NCBI RefSeq assembly: GCF_016458275.1
Contig: NZ_JAEMHM010000007.1
Coordinates: 186,001 to 250,000, forward strand
Length of the DNA: 64,000 nt
Direction: 5' to 3'
Source: Geomesophilobacter sediminis
GTDB taxonomy: Bacteria; Desulfobacterota; Desulfuromonadia; Geobacterales; Geobacteraceae
Part shown: positions 26,014 through 34,924 of the stretch, one piece after another
How positions within the stretch are numbered: the stretch's first letter is position 1
Layout of the letters: each line of letters opens with the position of its first letter
Made by a program: the position numbers and the translations under genes
Notes under the pieces: generated by a model
Databases searched by the model: none
Told to the model about the DNA's origin: nothing
Seen by the model: only the letters and a program-made list of their open reading frames with translations

Positions 26014-28047
26014 ATGGATATGAGAACCGCCAATCTGAGTATCATTGGTGCCGGATTTCTGCTGGCGCTTGCCAGCCAACCGGCCGGCGCCGAAAACCAG
26101 ATGCTGGAAGAGATCACCGTCCGCGCGGAAAAGGAGGCGGCCAACGAGGAGACCCTCTCCATCCGCGAGGTCAGGGAAAGCCCGGCCCGGGACGTGGGGG
26201 AGGCCCTGAGCCAGCTGGAAGGGCTGTCCTTTGTGCGCAAGGGGGCGATTGCCAACGACGTGGTATTGCGCGGCCTGCAGCGGGACAACATCAACGTCCT
26301 GGTGGACGGGGTACGGCTGCACGGCGCCTGCCCGTCGCGGATGGATCCCCCCTCGTTTCATTACGACTTCGCCGAGATCGAGCGGGTCCGGGTGATCAGG
26401 GGGCCCTACGATCTTTCCAACCCGGGAGGGCTCGGGGGGACGATCGACGTCGAGACCAAAAGACCCGGAAAAGGGGCCGGGGGTGCGCTGAATGCGACCT
26501 ACGGGAGCTGGAACGACGCCGCCGCATCCGCCACCGCCTGGTACGGGGCGGAGCGGTACGACGGGCTGCTTGGCTATGCCTACAAATATTCCGACGTTCC
26601 CGAATCGGGGAACGGCAAGCGGCTGACCGAAATCTATCCGGCAACCAGTCCGAACCGTTACCGGGCCAGCGCGGTCGATTCGAAGGCGTACGAAATCAAC
26701 AGCGGGTGGCTCAAGTTCGGCGTCAATCCCTCCGAGCATGCCCGCAGCGAGATCGCGTATTCCTACCAGGACGCCGACCACGTCCTCTACCCCTATCTCA
26801 AGATGGACGCCGACTATGACGACACCCACCGGCTCAACTGGAACTACCGGGTCCGCGAGGTCTCGCCCCTGGTGCGCGAACTTTACCTGCAGGGGTACTG
26901 GGACCGGGTGCGCCACCTGATGGACGACCGGCTGCGCGCCAGTTCCCAGACCTCCCCCCGGTTCTATTCCATGCAAAGCGACGCCACCACCCAGGTGTAC
27001 GGCGCGAAGCTCAAGTCAACGCTGGCGGCGGGGCCGGGAACCCTGGTAACCGGCGTCGACTACTACAACCGCAACTGGGAGGTCATCAACCAGCGCGCGG
27101 GTTACTTCGCCTACCGTCCCACGGCCATCGTCCCGGACGTCTCGGTCGACAATGAGGGGCTCTTCGCGGAGTACGAGCTGCCGCTCGGCGAGAAGGTGAC
27201 CCTGAAGGGTGGGGTGCGCGCCGACCTGACCCAGATCGAGGCGGGCAAGGGGAACACGCTCGTTTCCGCGGGAAAAAGCCGGGACTTCACCACCGTGAGC
27301 GCGAACCTCCAGCTCACCTACACCCCGGTCAAGGGGATCGACCTTTTCACCGGGCTTGCGCGGGGGAACCGCACCCCGGACCCGCAGGAGCTCTTTCTCG
27401 ATGTGCCGGTAACGACCCTCTCCGCCGCCTCGAACTACTGGCATGGCAACCCCGGGCTCCGGTCCACGGTCAACAACCAGGCCGACCTCGGGCTCAAATA
27501 CTCCAACGAGCGTCTTTACGTGAAGGGGGCGCTTTTCTACAGCGACCTTGAGGACTACATCAACTTCGCACCGGTGGCCGGCAGCTTCGAGAAGAGCTAC
27601 CAGAACGTCCATGCCACCATCTGGGGGGCGGAGCTGGGGAGCCAGATCGCGCTCGGCTACGACCTCTACCTCAGGGGGACCCTTTCCTACCAGGAGGGGG
27701 AGAACGAGACCGGGAACCGGCCGCTCGCCGAAATGCCGCCGCTGCGCGGTTCGGTCTCGATCCGCTACGACGACGGAAAGCTCTTTGTCGAGGCGGTGGA
27801 GAATCTGGCCCGGGAGCAGGACCGGGTCGATCCGGCGCTGCAGGAGACAACCACAGCCGGCTGGGCGACCACCGACCTGAAGGGGGGATACAAGTTCGGC
27901 GGGCTCTCGCTGATCGCGGGGGTGAACAACCTGCTCGACAAGCAGTACTACAGCCACCTCTCCTACGCCCGTGACCCGTTCCAGAGCGGGGTCCGGGTTC
28001 CCGAGACGGGACGTTTCTGCTACGTCACGGCGGAGTATGCCTTCTAG
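26014..28047 (+). CDS. TonB-dependent copper receptor, OprC-like
   Basis: A 677-residue outer-membrane receptor with signal peptide (about 1-27), TonB-box region EEITVRAEKEA and plug (about 45-155). HGACPSRMDPP at residues 103-113 matches the OprC family signature, where the Cys and Met of CxxxM bind copper; here Cys106 and Met110 are in place. The barrel ends YVTAEYAF, with the usual terminal Phe. Upstream are tonB and a Cys-rich protein, and downstream a Met-containing periplasmic protein, consistent with copper uptake. AAGGAGA precedes the start. Confident for the class, good for copper. Confidence 0.85.
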   Translation: MDMRTANLSIIGAGFLLALASQPAGAENQMLEEITVRAEKEAANEETLSIREVRESPARDVGEALSQLEGLSFVRKGAIANDVVLRGLQRDNINVLVDGVRLHGACPSRMDPPSFHYDFAEIERVRVIRGPYDLSNPGGLGGTIDVETKRPGKGAGGALNATYGSWNDAAASATAWYGAERYDGLLGYAYKYSDVPESGNGKRLTEIYPATSPNRYRASAVDSKAYEINSGWLKFGVNPSEHARSEIAYSYQDADHVLYPYLKMDADYDDTHRLNWNYRVREVSPLVRELYLQGYWDRVRHLMDDRLRASSQTSPRFYSMQSDATTQVYGAKLKSTLAAGPGTLVTGVDYYNRNWEVINQRAGYFAYRPTAIVPDVSVDNEGLFAEYELPLGEKVTLKGGVRADLTQIEAGKGNTLVSAGKSRDFTTVSANLQLTYTPVKGIDLFTGLARGNRTPDPQELFLDVPVTTLSAASNYWHGNPGLRSTVNNQADLGLKYSNERLYVKGALFYSDLEDYINFAPVAGSFEKSYQNVHATIWGAELGSQIALGYDLYLRGTLSYQEGENETGNRPLAEMPPLRGSVSIRYDDGKLFVEAVENLAREQDRVDPALQETTTAGWATTDLKGGYKFGGLSLIAGVNNLLDKQYYSHLSYARDPFQSGVRVPETGRFCYVTAEYAF

Positions 28048-28085
28048 CCGACGACCGGGCGCCCAACGGGACCTTTTTTGCGGCA

Positions 28086-28116
28086 GGGGGCGCGGAATCC
28101 TCGCTTCCGCGCCCCC
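28086..28116 (+). terminator. GC-rich hairpin after the copper receptor gene
   Basis: A perfect 12-bp stem (28086-28097 with 28105-28116) and a 7-nt loop, 38 bp past the stop codon. It has no U tract, so it may end or stabilise the transcript without being a canonical intrinsic terminator. Confidence 0.5.
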
Positions 28117-28246
28117 CAGTGATATATTCAAATAATTGCATCATTGGCGTTCGGCAGGCAGCGGGCACCAATGCATCGGCGGCCTCTCTCCCCGGTACGG
28201 TGCCGGCGGAGGGAGGGACCGCACTACGCGTGAAACGGAGGTTGGC

Positions 28247-28705
28247 ATGGAAGATCGGAAGTGGATGCGTACGTCGGCGGTGGCTTTGGTCGTGGCAACA
28301 CTCGTGGCGACACCGGCTCTGGCGGGCCCGGGCGCGGGGCGCGGCAGCGGCGGCTGGGGGATGGGAGGCTCCTACCAGCGGATGTTCAATCCGGCAACCG
28401 TGGAAACGGTGTCCGGGCAGGTGGTCAGCGTCGAACGGATGAGGCCGATGAAGGGGATGAACCAGGGAGTCCATCTCAAGTTGAAAACGGACCAGGAGAC
28501 GATCCCCGTGCAGGTCGGTCCCGCGTGGTATCTGGAGCGGCTCGATACCAAGATCGAGAAGGGGGACTCCATCGAGGTCAAAGGATCGCGGGTGAGCTTC
28601 CAGGGCAAACCGGCGATCATCGCCTCGGAGATCAAGAAGGGGGACGCCCTGCTGAAATTGAGGGATGACAGCGGCTTCCCGGTCTGGGCCGGCTGGCGAC
28701 GGTAA
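28247..28705 (+). CDS. small periplasmic protein, unknown function
   Basis: A 152-residue exported protein (signal peptide about 1-25, cut after ALA). A Gly/Met-rich start (GGWGMGGSYQRMF) leads into a compact beta-rich domain: VETVSGQVVSVERMRPMKGM, VHLKLKTDQETIPVQVGPAW, KGDSIEVKGSRVSFQGKPAI. The pattern looks like a small OB-fold. ACGGAGG supports ATG 28247. Methionines in its first half could contact copper delivered by the receptor upstream, but this is inference. A strong terminator follows. Confidence 0.7.
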   Translation: MEDRKWMRTSAVALVVATLVATPALAGPGAGRGSGGWGMGGSYQRMFNPATVETVSGQVVSVERMRPMKGMNQGVHLKLKTDQETIPVQVGPAWYLERLDTKIEKGDSIEVKGSRVSFQGKPAIIASEIKKGDALLKLRDDSGFPVWAGWRR

Positions 28706-28730
28706 CCGGCGCCATGGTGTTTGTCACAAA

Positions 28731-28760
28731 AGAGGGCCGGCGGATCGCCGGCCCTCTTTG
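28731..28760 (+). terminator. intrinsic terminator, probably bidirectional
   Basis: A perfect 12-bp stem (28731-28742 with 28746-28757), 3-nt loop and short T run. It separates the plus-strand periplasmic-protein gene from the convergent aconitase gene. Confidence 0.8.
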
Positions 28761-28764
28761 TTGG

Positions 28765-28800
28765 TGGTCGACGCAGGTGGGAATCGAACCCGGGACCTGC
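28765..28800 (-). pseudogene. tRNA 3'-end-like fragment
   Basis: On the minus strand this reads as the 3' end of a tRNA: GGGTTCGATTCCCACC and a terminal CGACCA. No 5' half is present and the T stem does not pair fully, so it is not a working tRNA. It may be a remnant attachment site or an outlier tRNA copy, just after the aconitase stop. Confidence 0.35.
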
Positions 28801-28813
28801 TCATGGGTTTCCC

Positions 28814-31579
28814 TCACCTGGCGGCGCGGAGGTTACGCAGCACGTAGGGCAGAATTCCGCCGTTTCGGAAATAGCGGGTCTCGGTGGGGGTGTCGATGCG
28901 AACCTGGACTTGGAACGTCTTGGCATCGGCCTGGACGTTGACGCGGCTCCCGGCCTCGACGTTCGCAACCTCCCGGATGGTATACGTCTCCTCTCCGGTC
29001 AGCCCAAGCGACGCCGCGCTTTCCCCGGGGAGAAACTGCAGCGGGAGGATCCCCATCCCGATCAGGTTGGAGCGGTGGATTCTTTCGAAGGATTCGGCCA
29101 GCACCGCCCTTACCCCGAGCAGCATGGTCCCTTTTGCCGCCCAGTCGCGCGAGGAGCCGGAGCCGTACTCCTTTCCGGCGATGATGAGCAGCGGCACCCC
29201 GTCGGCCCGGTACCTTTCCGCGGCGTCGAAGATGGAGATGACGGAGCCGTCCGGCAGGTACCTCGTGACACCCCCTTCCTGGCCGGATGCGAGCGCGTTG
29301 CGCAGCCTGATGTTGGCGAAGGTGCCGCGGATCATTACCTCGTGGTTTCCGCGCCGGGAGCCGTAGCTGTTGAAGTCCTCCCGCGGCACCCCCCTTTCGC
29401 TCAGGTACCGCCCCGCCGGAGAATCAGGCTTGATGGAACCGGCCGGGCTGATGTGGTCGGTGGTCACCGAGTCCCCCAGGCGCGCGAGCACCCTCCCGCC
29501 GACGATATCCCCGATCGCCGCCGGTTCGGCGCCGACCCCGTCGAAGTAGGGGGGGCGGCGGATGTAGGTCGACTCCGTCCCCCACTGGTACTGCCTCCCT
29601 TCCGGAACCGCGAGGTCCCTCCAGCGCTCTTCCCCGAGGTAGAGATCCCCGTAGGCCTGCGAAAACAGCTCCGGCGCCACCACGTCCGAGACCAACCGGC
29701 GCACTTCCTCCGCGGTGGGCCACAGCTCGGCCAGGTAGACCGGCTTTCCTTCGGCATCTTCACCCAGCGGTTCGGTCGCGAAATCGAAATCCATGGTTCC
29801 GGCCAGGGCATAGGCGACGACGAGGGGGGGAGAGGCGAGATAGTTCATCTTCACCTCCGGATTGATCCTCCCCTCGAAGTTACGGTTGCCGGACAGCACC
29901 GAGACCACCGCGAGTTCACCGGACTTCACCGCCTCGCTCACCTCGGGGATCAGGGGGCCGGAGTTGCCGATGCAGGTGGTGCATCCATAGCCGACGAGGT
30001 TGAAGCCGAGCCGCTCCAGGTCGGCACGCACCCCCCCCTTCTCGTAGTACTCCATCACCACCTTGGAACCGGGAGCGAGCGTGGTCTTCACCCAGGGTTT
30101 CCGCTGCAGCCCCCGGCGCACCGCATTGCGGGCCAGCAGGGCCGCCGCCAGCATCACGTCCGGATTGGAGGTGTTGGTGCAGGAGGTGATGGCGGCGATG
30201 ACCACGCTGCCGTGGTCGAGCTCGACCTCGGTCCCGTCGATACGGGCCCGGACCCGCTGGTGCGGCCAGAGCCCCTCCGCCGGCTCGAGCGCGGGATGCG
30301 GCAGGTCCGATCGCTTCTCCCCGATGGCGGCTGCCGCATCCGAGGCCGGAAAGGACTCCGCGCTCGCCTCGTCGATCCCCCCCGGCTCGAGTTCTGCGGC
30401 CGGCGCCGTCTCGGGCGGCGGAGGCGCCACGTACGAGGAGATGGCACAGCGCCAGGCTTTCTTGCTCTCAGCCAGGGGGACGCGGTCCTGGGGCCGCCTC
30501 GGCCCGGCCAGGGCCGGTTGCACCGATGCCAGGTCCAGTTCGAGCTTCTCGGTGAAAAGAGGCTCCCGCGCCGGGTCGTGCCACATCCCCTGGGCCCGGT
30601 AGTAGGCCTCCACCAGCCGGATCTGCTCCTCGCTGCGCCCGGTGAGCCTCAGGTACTTGGTGGTCTCCTCGTCGACCGGGAAGATGGCCGCGGTGGAGCC
30701 GTATTCGGGGCTCATGTTGCCGATGGTGGCGCGATCGGCGACCGCTATCGAGGCGATGCCGGGGCCGTAGAATTCCACGAACTTTCCTACCACCCCGTGC
30801 CGGCGCAGCATCTCGGTCACCGTGAGCACGAGATCGGTCGCGGTGGTGCCGGCGGGAAGGGCGCCGTGCAGTTTGAAGCCGACCACCTTGGGGATGAGCA
30901 TCGCCACGGGCTGGCCCAGCATCGCCGCTTCCGCCTCGATGCCCCCCACCCCCCAACCGAGCACCCCCAGCCCGTTGATCATGGTGGTGTGGCTATCGGT
31001 TCCGACCAGGGTGTCGGGAAAGGCAACCCCATCCTTTACCATGACCCCGCGCGCCAGGTACTCCAGGTTCACCTGATGACAGATCCCGGTATTGGGGGGG
31101 ACCACCACGACGTTGGCGAACGCCTGTTGCGCCCAGCGCAGAAACCGGTAGCGCTCCTGGTTCCGGTCAAACTCGATGTCGGCATTGATGCGGAAGGCGT
31201 CGGGAGTGCCGAACCGTTCCGCGATGATGGAATGGTCGATGATCAGCTCCACCGGCGCCAAAGGGTTCACCACCCCCGGATCCCCGCCCCAGGCCTGCAT
31301 CGCGTCACGCATGGTGGCCAGGTCGACCATGCAGGGGACCCCGGTGAAATCCTGCATCAGAACCCGTGCCGGGGTGAAGGAGATCTCCGTCGTGGGCTCC
31401 TCGGCGGGGTCCCAGTTCTGAAGGGCTACCACCCCTTCCTCGTTTCCGTGCCGGAGCAGGTTTTCCAGGAGAACCTTCAGGGAATAGGGGAGCCGCTCGC
31501 TGCCGGCGACGCCGGCAAGGGGGAAGTAGCGGTAGGTGGAACCGGCGACGGTAAGGGAATCGGCTGCTGGAAATGGCAT
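28814..31579 (-). CDS. acnA: aconitate hydratase A
   Basis: A 921-residue aconitase A/IRP family enzyme, isomerising citrate and isocitrate in the TCA cycle with a [4Fe-4S] cluster. Family segments include [44 protein letters not shown] (first cluster Cys), [15 protein letters not shown] (paired cluster Cys) and [15 protein letters not shown]. About 45 extra residues near 390-435 (including [13 protein letters not shown]) lie between the substrate-channel part and the SCTN motif, where most family members have a short link. ATG 31579 follows AGGAGG and starts MPFPAADSL; the frame is open further upstream without support. It stands alone on this strand. Confidence 0.92.
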   Translation of the reverse strand: MPFPAADSLTVAGSTYRYFPLAGVAGSERLPYSLKVLLENLLRHGNEEGVVALQNWDPAEEPTTEISFTPARVLMQDFTGVPCMVDLATMRDAMQAWGGDPGVVNPLAPVELIIDHSIIAERFGTPDAFRINADIEFDRNQERYRFLRWAQQAFANVVVVPPNTGICHQVNLEYLARGVMVKDGVAFPDTLVGTDSHTTMINGLGVLGWGVGGIEAEAAMLGQPVAMLIPKVVGFKLHGALPAGTTATDLVLTVTEMLRRHGVVGKFVEFYGPGIASIAVADRATIGNMSPEYGSTAAIFPVDEETTKYLRLTGRSEEQIRLVEAYYRAQGMWHDPAREPLFTEKLELDLASVQPALAGPRRPQDRVPLAESKKAWRCAISSYVAPPPPETAPAAELEPGGIDEASAESFPASDAAAAIGEKRSDLPHPALEPAEGLWPHQRVRARIDGTEVELDHGSVVIAAITSCTNTSNPDVMLAAALLARNAVRRGLQRKPWVKTTLAPGSKVVMEYYEKGGVRADLERLGFNLVGYGCTTCIGNSGPLIPEVSEAVKSGELAVVSVLSGNRNFEGRINPEVKMNYLASPPLVVAYALAGTMDFDFATEPLGEDAEGKPVYLAELWPTAEEVRRLVSDVVAPELFSQAYGDLYLGEERWRDLAVPEGRQYQWGTESTYIRRPPYFDGVGAEPAAIGDIVGGRVLARLGDSVTTDHISPAGSIKPDSPAGRYLSERGVPREDFNSYGSRRGNHEVMIRGTFANIRLRNALASGQEGGVTRYLPDGSVISIFDAAERYRADGVPLLIIAGKEYGSGSSRDWAAKGTMLLGVRAVLAESFERIHRSNLIGMGILPLQFLPGESAASLGLTGEETYTIREVANVEAGSRVNVQADAKTFQVQVRIDTPTETRYFRNGGILPYVLRNLRAAR

Positions 31580-32160
31580 TGAACCTCCTGCATAAGGTGA
31601 TGAAGTCGCTGCCGCGCGGAAAAAGCCTCCCCGGCAAAGTGAGGAGGACCGCGCGCCGGATTCCCGGCTCTTCGGCCCGGCAGACACGAGATAAGATGAC
31701 GACAAGAGTAAGCCAGTAATGTCTCAAAAGACGTTGGTTACTGGATGAAGCGGACGTTCCATGGGAGCCTTACGCTACGAGCACAACCCCGCGCCCACTG
31801 ACGATCGAACTTCGGAATACTATCAGGCAAACTGCCCTGGTCAATTTGCTTTCAAGTTAAAAATGGTGCTATGCCAGGTCCGCGTGCAGAGTATCCGGAC
31901 GGTTGTTCCGCCTTCATTCAGACTCGAAGCCGGTCAACCGGAGGGGCCTCCCGTTCCAGGGCGATGCCCGGTTGCGCCGGAGGAGCCGCACGTTATTCAG
32001 GACGGGATCTCCGAAGGATCGGCACCTTGGTTCCGCCGCACCGGTCGGAAAGGTCGTGCCTCCGGCCCCGGTATCAAAAAAAGGTTAGCGAAAAGGGAAG
32101 GGGGGATTACGCTGCTGGCAGGATTACACAGGATTACGTTCGGGAATTGTCGGAGAAGGG

Positions 32161-32188
32161 TTGGCTGAAGCACATGGGAATCGAATCC
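32161..32188 (-). repeat. att-like direct repeat of the selC 3' end
   Basis: 28 positions match 47786-47813 at the 3' end of selC with two mismatches, including 19 consecutive identical bases (GAAGCACATGGGAATCGAA). Both copies have the same orientation. It marks the distal end of a putative island whose integrase fragment lies beside selC. Confidence 0.7.
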
Positions 32189-32345
32189 GTGGGTGTAAGT
32201 AGAAGATAAATCTGGTTCCTTGAGAGAATGTAACGTAAAAACTTTTGGTTAGGTTCTGAAGTCTGGTTGGTCTTGTCCCCAAAAGTGACCAAAAATAGGC
32301 TGATGATGAAGAAAATTTGGCGAAATGTCCAGTTGTCTAATTGTT

Positions 32346-32564
32346 AAGTGCCAGCACATCGTGGACAGTTTTGAGTGCCACGACATCGTGGACGGGCTAG
32401 TGAGAATCAGCGAATGGCGGATGTCGCCGGCCGAGGAATAGCATCACTTTTCCAGCACGTTGACTCCCTTACGGCCTCACCTGTCTCCTTGGCCTCATGG
32501 TGCAGAAATGCTGCTAGTCTACGATGTTCTGGCACAAAATTTCGTCCACGATGTCGTGGCACTC
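32346..32564. mobile_element. MITE-like remnant with repeated IS ends
   Basis: A 22-bp sequence at 32373-32394 recurs as its exact reverse complement at 32543-32564. A related copy lies at 32346-32367 and a degraded inverted copy at about 32517-32536. The shared core is CACATCGTGGAC or CGACATCGTGGAC. Paired repeats at each end recall IS21-family termini. There is no transposase gene within the roughly 220 bp. Confidence 0.6.
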
Positions 32565-32660
32565 AACATCTAATCGCTAGTTCCGGATGTAGGAAGAACC
32601 CGTGAAGACGGGGCATTTTTAGGGGGGGGGCTGCCGGCAGTGCCTGCTTGCGTGTCATCA

Positions 32661-32933
32661 TCAGGGGGCCGGGGCGACAGAGGGGGCGTACGAGCGGGAG
32701 CGTAGCCGGAAGTTGAGAAAGGCGAAAAGGTTCACTGCAAACAGGTGGCTGTCGCCATTGACGGTGGAGCGCCATTCGGGGGAAAGGGAATGGGCCTCGG
32801 AAAAGTCCCGCCACCACGTTTGGCGTTCGCTCCAGTCGGCAAGGGCGGTGAATCCGTCCTGAGAAAGGACAGTTCCCCCCGGGATAGTGACGTGTTTCTT
32901 GAAAAAGGTGTCGATGCTTTCATGGGTGATCAT
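32661..32933 (-). CDS. small hypothetical protein downstream of HD-GYP gene
   Basis: A 90-residue protein starting MITHESIDTFFKKHVTIPGG. A GAGGATA ribosome site lies 7-8 bp ahead, and the start is 11 bp after the HD-GYP stop, so it is probably the last gene of the efflux operon. The sequence is soluble-looking with many aromatics and no recognised family. The length and translation signal favour a real gene, but support is modest. Confidence 0.5.
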   Translation of the reverse strand: MITHESIDTFFKKHVTIPGGTVLSQDGFTALADWSERQTWWRDFSEAHSLSPEWRSTVNGDSHLFAVNLFAFLNFRLRSRSYAPSVAPAP

Positions 32934-32944
32934 GCTTCTTATCC

Positions 32945-34021
32945 TCAAATGTAGTTGGGGGAGTCGTTGTCTGCGGTGTTGCGGGGATTGTGGTCGCAAA
33001 AGACGAATCCTGTGTCGATGAGTCGGATACAGGCATCTACCACGGCGGGATCGTATGCCGTCCCGCGGGCTTGCCATATCTCATCCCGGGCGGATGCCAG
33101 TCCCTTCCCAAGTCGGTAGGGACGGTGCGACGACATCGCCTCGACGACGTCGGCGACCGCCAGAATCCGTGACTCAAGCAGGATCTGGCTCGCCATGACA
33201 CCGGCGGGGTAGCCGCTGCCGTCCAGGCGCTCGTGATGCTGGTGGACGATGAGGGGAACCGGCCAAGGGAATTCGATGTTCTTCAACATCTCGTAGCCGA
33301 CCTCGGCGTGGCTCTTAATCAACTCCATCTCGATCCGGGTGAGTTGCCCCGGCCGGGTGAGGATCTCCGCCGGCACGTACAACTTCCCGACATCGTGGAG
33401 AATCGCCGCGGTCCAAATGGCGTCCAGGCTCTGGACCGCCTCCCCGCCGAGCTCTTCCGCCAGGGCGCAGGCAAGCTGCGCCACCCGGTGCTGGTGCCCC
33501 GCAGTGTAGGGATCCCGTTTCTCCACCGCGTAGCTCAGTGCCTGGACGGTCTCGCCCAGGATGCGGTTCATCTTCCCCAGGCTCTCCTTGAGCTGCGACT
33601 CCAACTTCATCTTCGCTATCTTCTCCGTCATGTCGTAAATGACTGCCATGGTTGCCACGACCCGGTTTTTACTGTCGAAGACGGGAGCCGAGGAATAGCT
33701 GATAACCATGGTCCGGCCGTCTTTTGTCGCAGCCTCCATCGGGAGGGAATGAAAGACCTCCCGGTTCAGGGTACGCCGGCGCAGGGCCTCGTACTCCTCC
33801 CAGTTGGGACCGGCAAGAATCTGAATCGGCAGGTCCAGCACCTCTGCTTCCAGCCATCCGGTGATGTCCTCCGCGGCGTGGTTCCAAAGGATGATCTTCC
33901 CCTCAAGATCGAAAGCGATGATTCCCAAAGGCGACGCCTTCACCAATGCCACCAGATGTTTCTCGTTGGATCCCAGCAGCCCTCGTTTCCACTGTGTCGA
34001 CGGTAGGACGTTTCCTGTCAT
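32945..34021 (-). CDS. PAS-HD-GYP cyclic-di-GMP phosphodiesterase
   Basis: A 358-residue cytosolic protein: a PAS domain (about 20-130: LGIIAFDLEGKIILWNHAAE) followed by an HD-GYP domain (about 150-340). Catalytic signatures are intact: HQHRVAQLACALA, AAILHDVGKLYVP and HHERLDGSGYPAG. Such proteins hydrolyse cyclic di-GMP. With no receiver or membrane segment, the PAS domain is the likely sensor. It is the penultimate gene of the sigma-54-driven efflux operon, linking efflux stress to second-messenger turnover. Confidence 0.88.
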   Translation of the reverse strand: MTGNVLPSTQWKRGLLGSNEKHLVALVKASPLGIIAFDLEGKIILWNHAAEDITGWLEAEVLDLPIQILAGPNWEEYEALRRRTLNREVFHSLPMEAATKDGRTMVISYSSAPVFDSKNRVVATMAVIYDMTEKIAKMKLESQLKESLGKMNRILGETVQALSYAVEKRDPYTAGHQHRVAQLACALAEELGGEAVQSLDAIWTAAILHDVGKLYVPAEILTRPGQLTRIEMELIKSHAEVGYEMLKNIEFPWPVPLIVHQHHERLDGSGYPAGVMASQILLESRILAVADVVEAMSSHRPYRLGKGLASARDEIWQARGTAYDPAVVDACIRLIDTGFVFCDHNPRNTADNDSPNYI

Positions 34022-34112
34022 GGGATACCTCTGCCTCCTTCACGTTTTGTGGGTTCAGGCGAATCGGGTCGTCCGGACCAGCAAGATGGCCCGATTGGCG
34101 CTGATCGCTGTT

Positions 34113-34283
34113 TTATCCGCGTCGGGTCCGCTGCTGCGTCGCTCCGGCCTCTCCCTTGTCGCAACCTGTCTCCTCCCGGCCGGATTTCCCGGGCCCAAAA
34201 GCGATGCAGGCGGCCAAAAGCCACGCCGCGACAGTAACCACGGTCAGGATGCCTATCGCGATCTCTATGGTGATTTCTCTCAT
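34113..34283 (-). CDS. small single-span membrane protein (56 aa)
   Basis: A 56-residue product, MREITIEIAIGILTVVTVAA then WLLAACIAFGPGK and a charged, Gly-rich tail. It begins 3 bp after the stop of the flavoprotein gene and so is translationally coupled. It has one hydrophobic helix (about 7-28). The same arrangement, flavoprotein then tiny membrane protein, recurs at 40727-41448. It could tether the flavoprotein or modulate the pump. No family recognised. Confidence 0.55.
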   Translation of the reverse strand: MREITIEIAIGILTVVTVAAWLLAACIAFGPGKSGREETGCDKGEAGATQQRTRRG

Positions 34284-34286
34284 CCC

Positions 34287-34913
34287 TTAGAAGCGGAGGG
34301 CGAGGTCCATCAGTTTGCGGAGGACTTTTTCGTACTGCGCATCGTGCCCCTCTTCCACCTCGTCTTGATCCAGAAGCGCCACTTCCTGGTCAGCCACCCC
34401 CAGATTGCCGAGCACGGTACTGAGGTAGTTCACGCTGAAATCGGTGCTTTTGCCGTGGCGGTAAGAGGGGGCGTGAATATGAAGCGATCGCTTGGTCTCG
34501 CCAGGCAGAGTCTCCGGACGCCGGCCAGTGGCGAGGCGGTAGCTACGGTTGGGGACCCAGATAGCATCGACGTACATCTTAAATTCTGCCGGGAACCAGA
34601 GGTTGAGGCTTTGCGTCACGAAGACGTACTTGTCGCAGGCCTCGAACTGGTCTGCCAGTCGCCAGAGCCGGATTACCTTGCGTCTTTCGTCGTCGCTCAG
34701 GTCGATCAGGTCGTCGCCGCGCGCCATCCGGTGAAAGGCGTTGTGCACGTCCAAGTCGAGGCGCGGGATCGGGTCGCGGTAGAGGCCGAGAACGCGCACC
34801 ACGTCCCGGGGATTCCAGCGCAGATACTCGTTCAAAAACTCCTGCCCGAGTGTCTGGGTGCGCGACGCCTCTGGGGGGGCGATACTGCAGGTTATGTACA
34901 GCAGGTTGGCCAT
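34287..34913 (-). CDS. AzoR-like FMN-dependent NAD(P)H oxidoreductase (copy 1)
   Basis: A 208-residue flavodoxin-fold protein. It opens MANLLYITCSIAP like FMN azoreductases. LNLWFPAEFKMYVDAIWVPN corresponds to the AzoR segment preceding its FMN/quinone site. Such enzymes reduce azo compounds, quinones or nitroaromatics by two electrons. It is a paralogue of 40819-41448 (about half the positions identical by eye). It follows the TolC segment by 11 bp in the efflux operon, suggesting detoxification of the exported compound. AAGGGAG supports the start. Confidence 0.75.
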   Translation of the reverse strand: MANLLYITCSIAPPEASRTQTLGQEFLNEYLRWNPRDVVRVLGLYRDPIPRLDLDVHNAFHRMARGDDLIDLSDDERRKVIRLWRLADQFEACDKYVFVTQSLNLWFPAEFKMYVDAIWVPNRSYRLATGRRPETLPGETKRSLHIHAPSYRHGKSTDFSVNYLSTVLGNLGVADQEVALLDQDEVEEGHDAQYEKVLRKLMDLALRF

Positions 34914-34924
34914 TCTTTTCTCCC

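Larger units (their letters stand above)
31580..32660. other. gene-poor border region
   Basis: About 1.1 kb between aconitase and the island genes. I see no convincing gene. It contains a copy of the selC 3' end (32161-32188) and an IS-end-like remnant (32346-32564). Local base composition becomes more AT-rich from about 32200, consistent with an acquired border. Confidence 0.5.

Noticed and set aside
28721-31582. A 953-codon plus-strand frame over aconitase
   Set aside because: Aconitase on the minus strand is certain; the frame is a shadow caused by high GC at third positions.
31761-32209. Small plus-strand frames of 110-135 codons beside the island border
   Set aside because: They have no ribosome site or recognised family, and they run through the selC-derived repeat.
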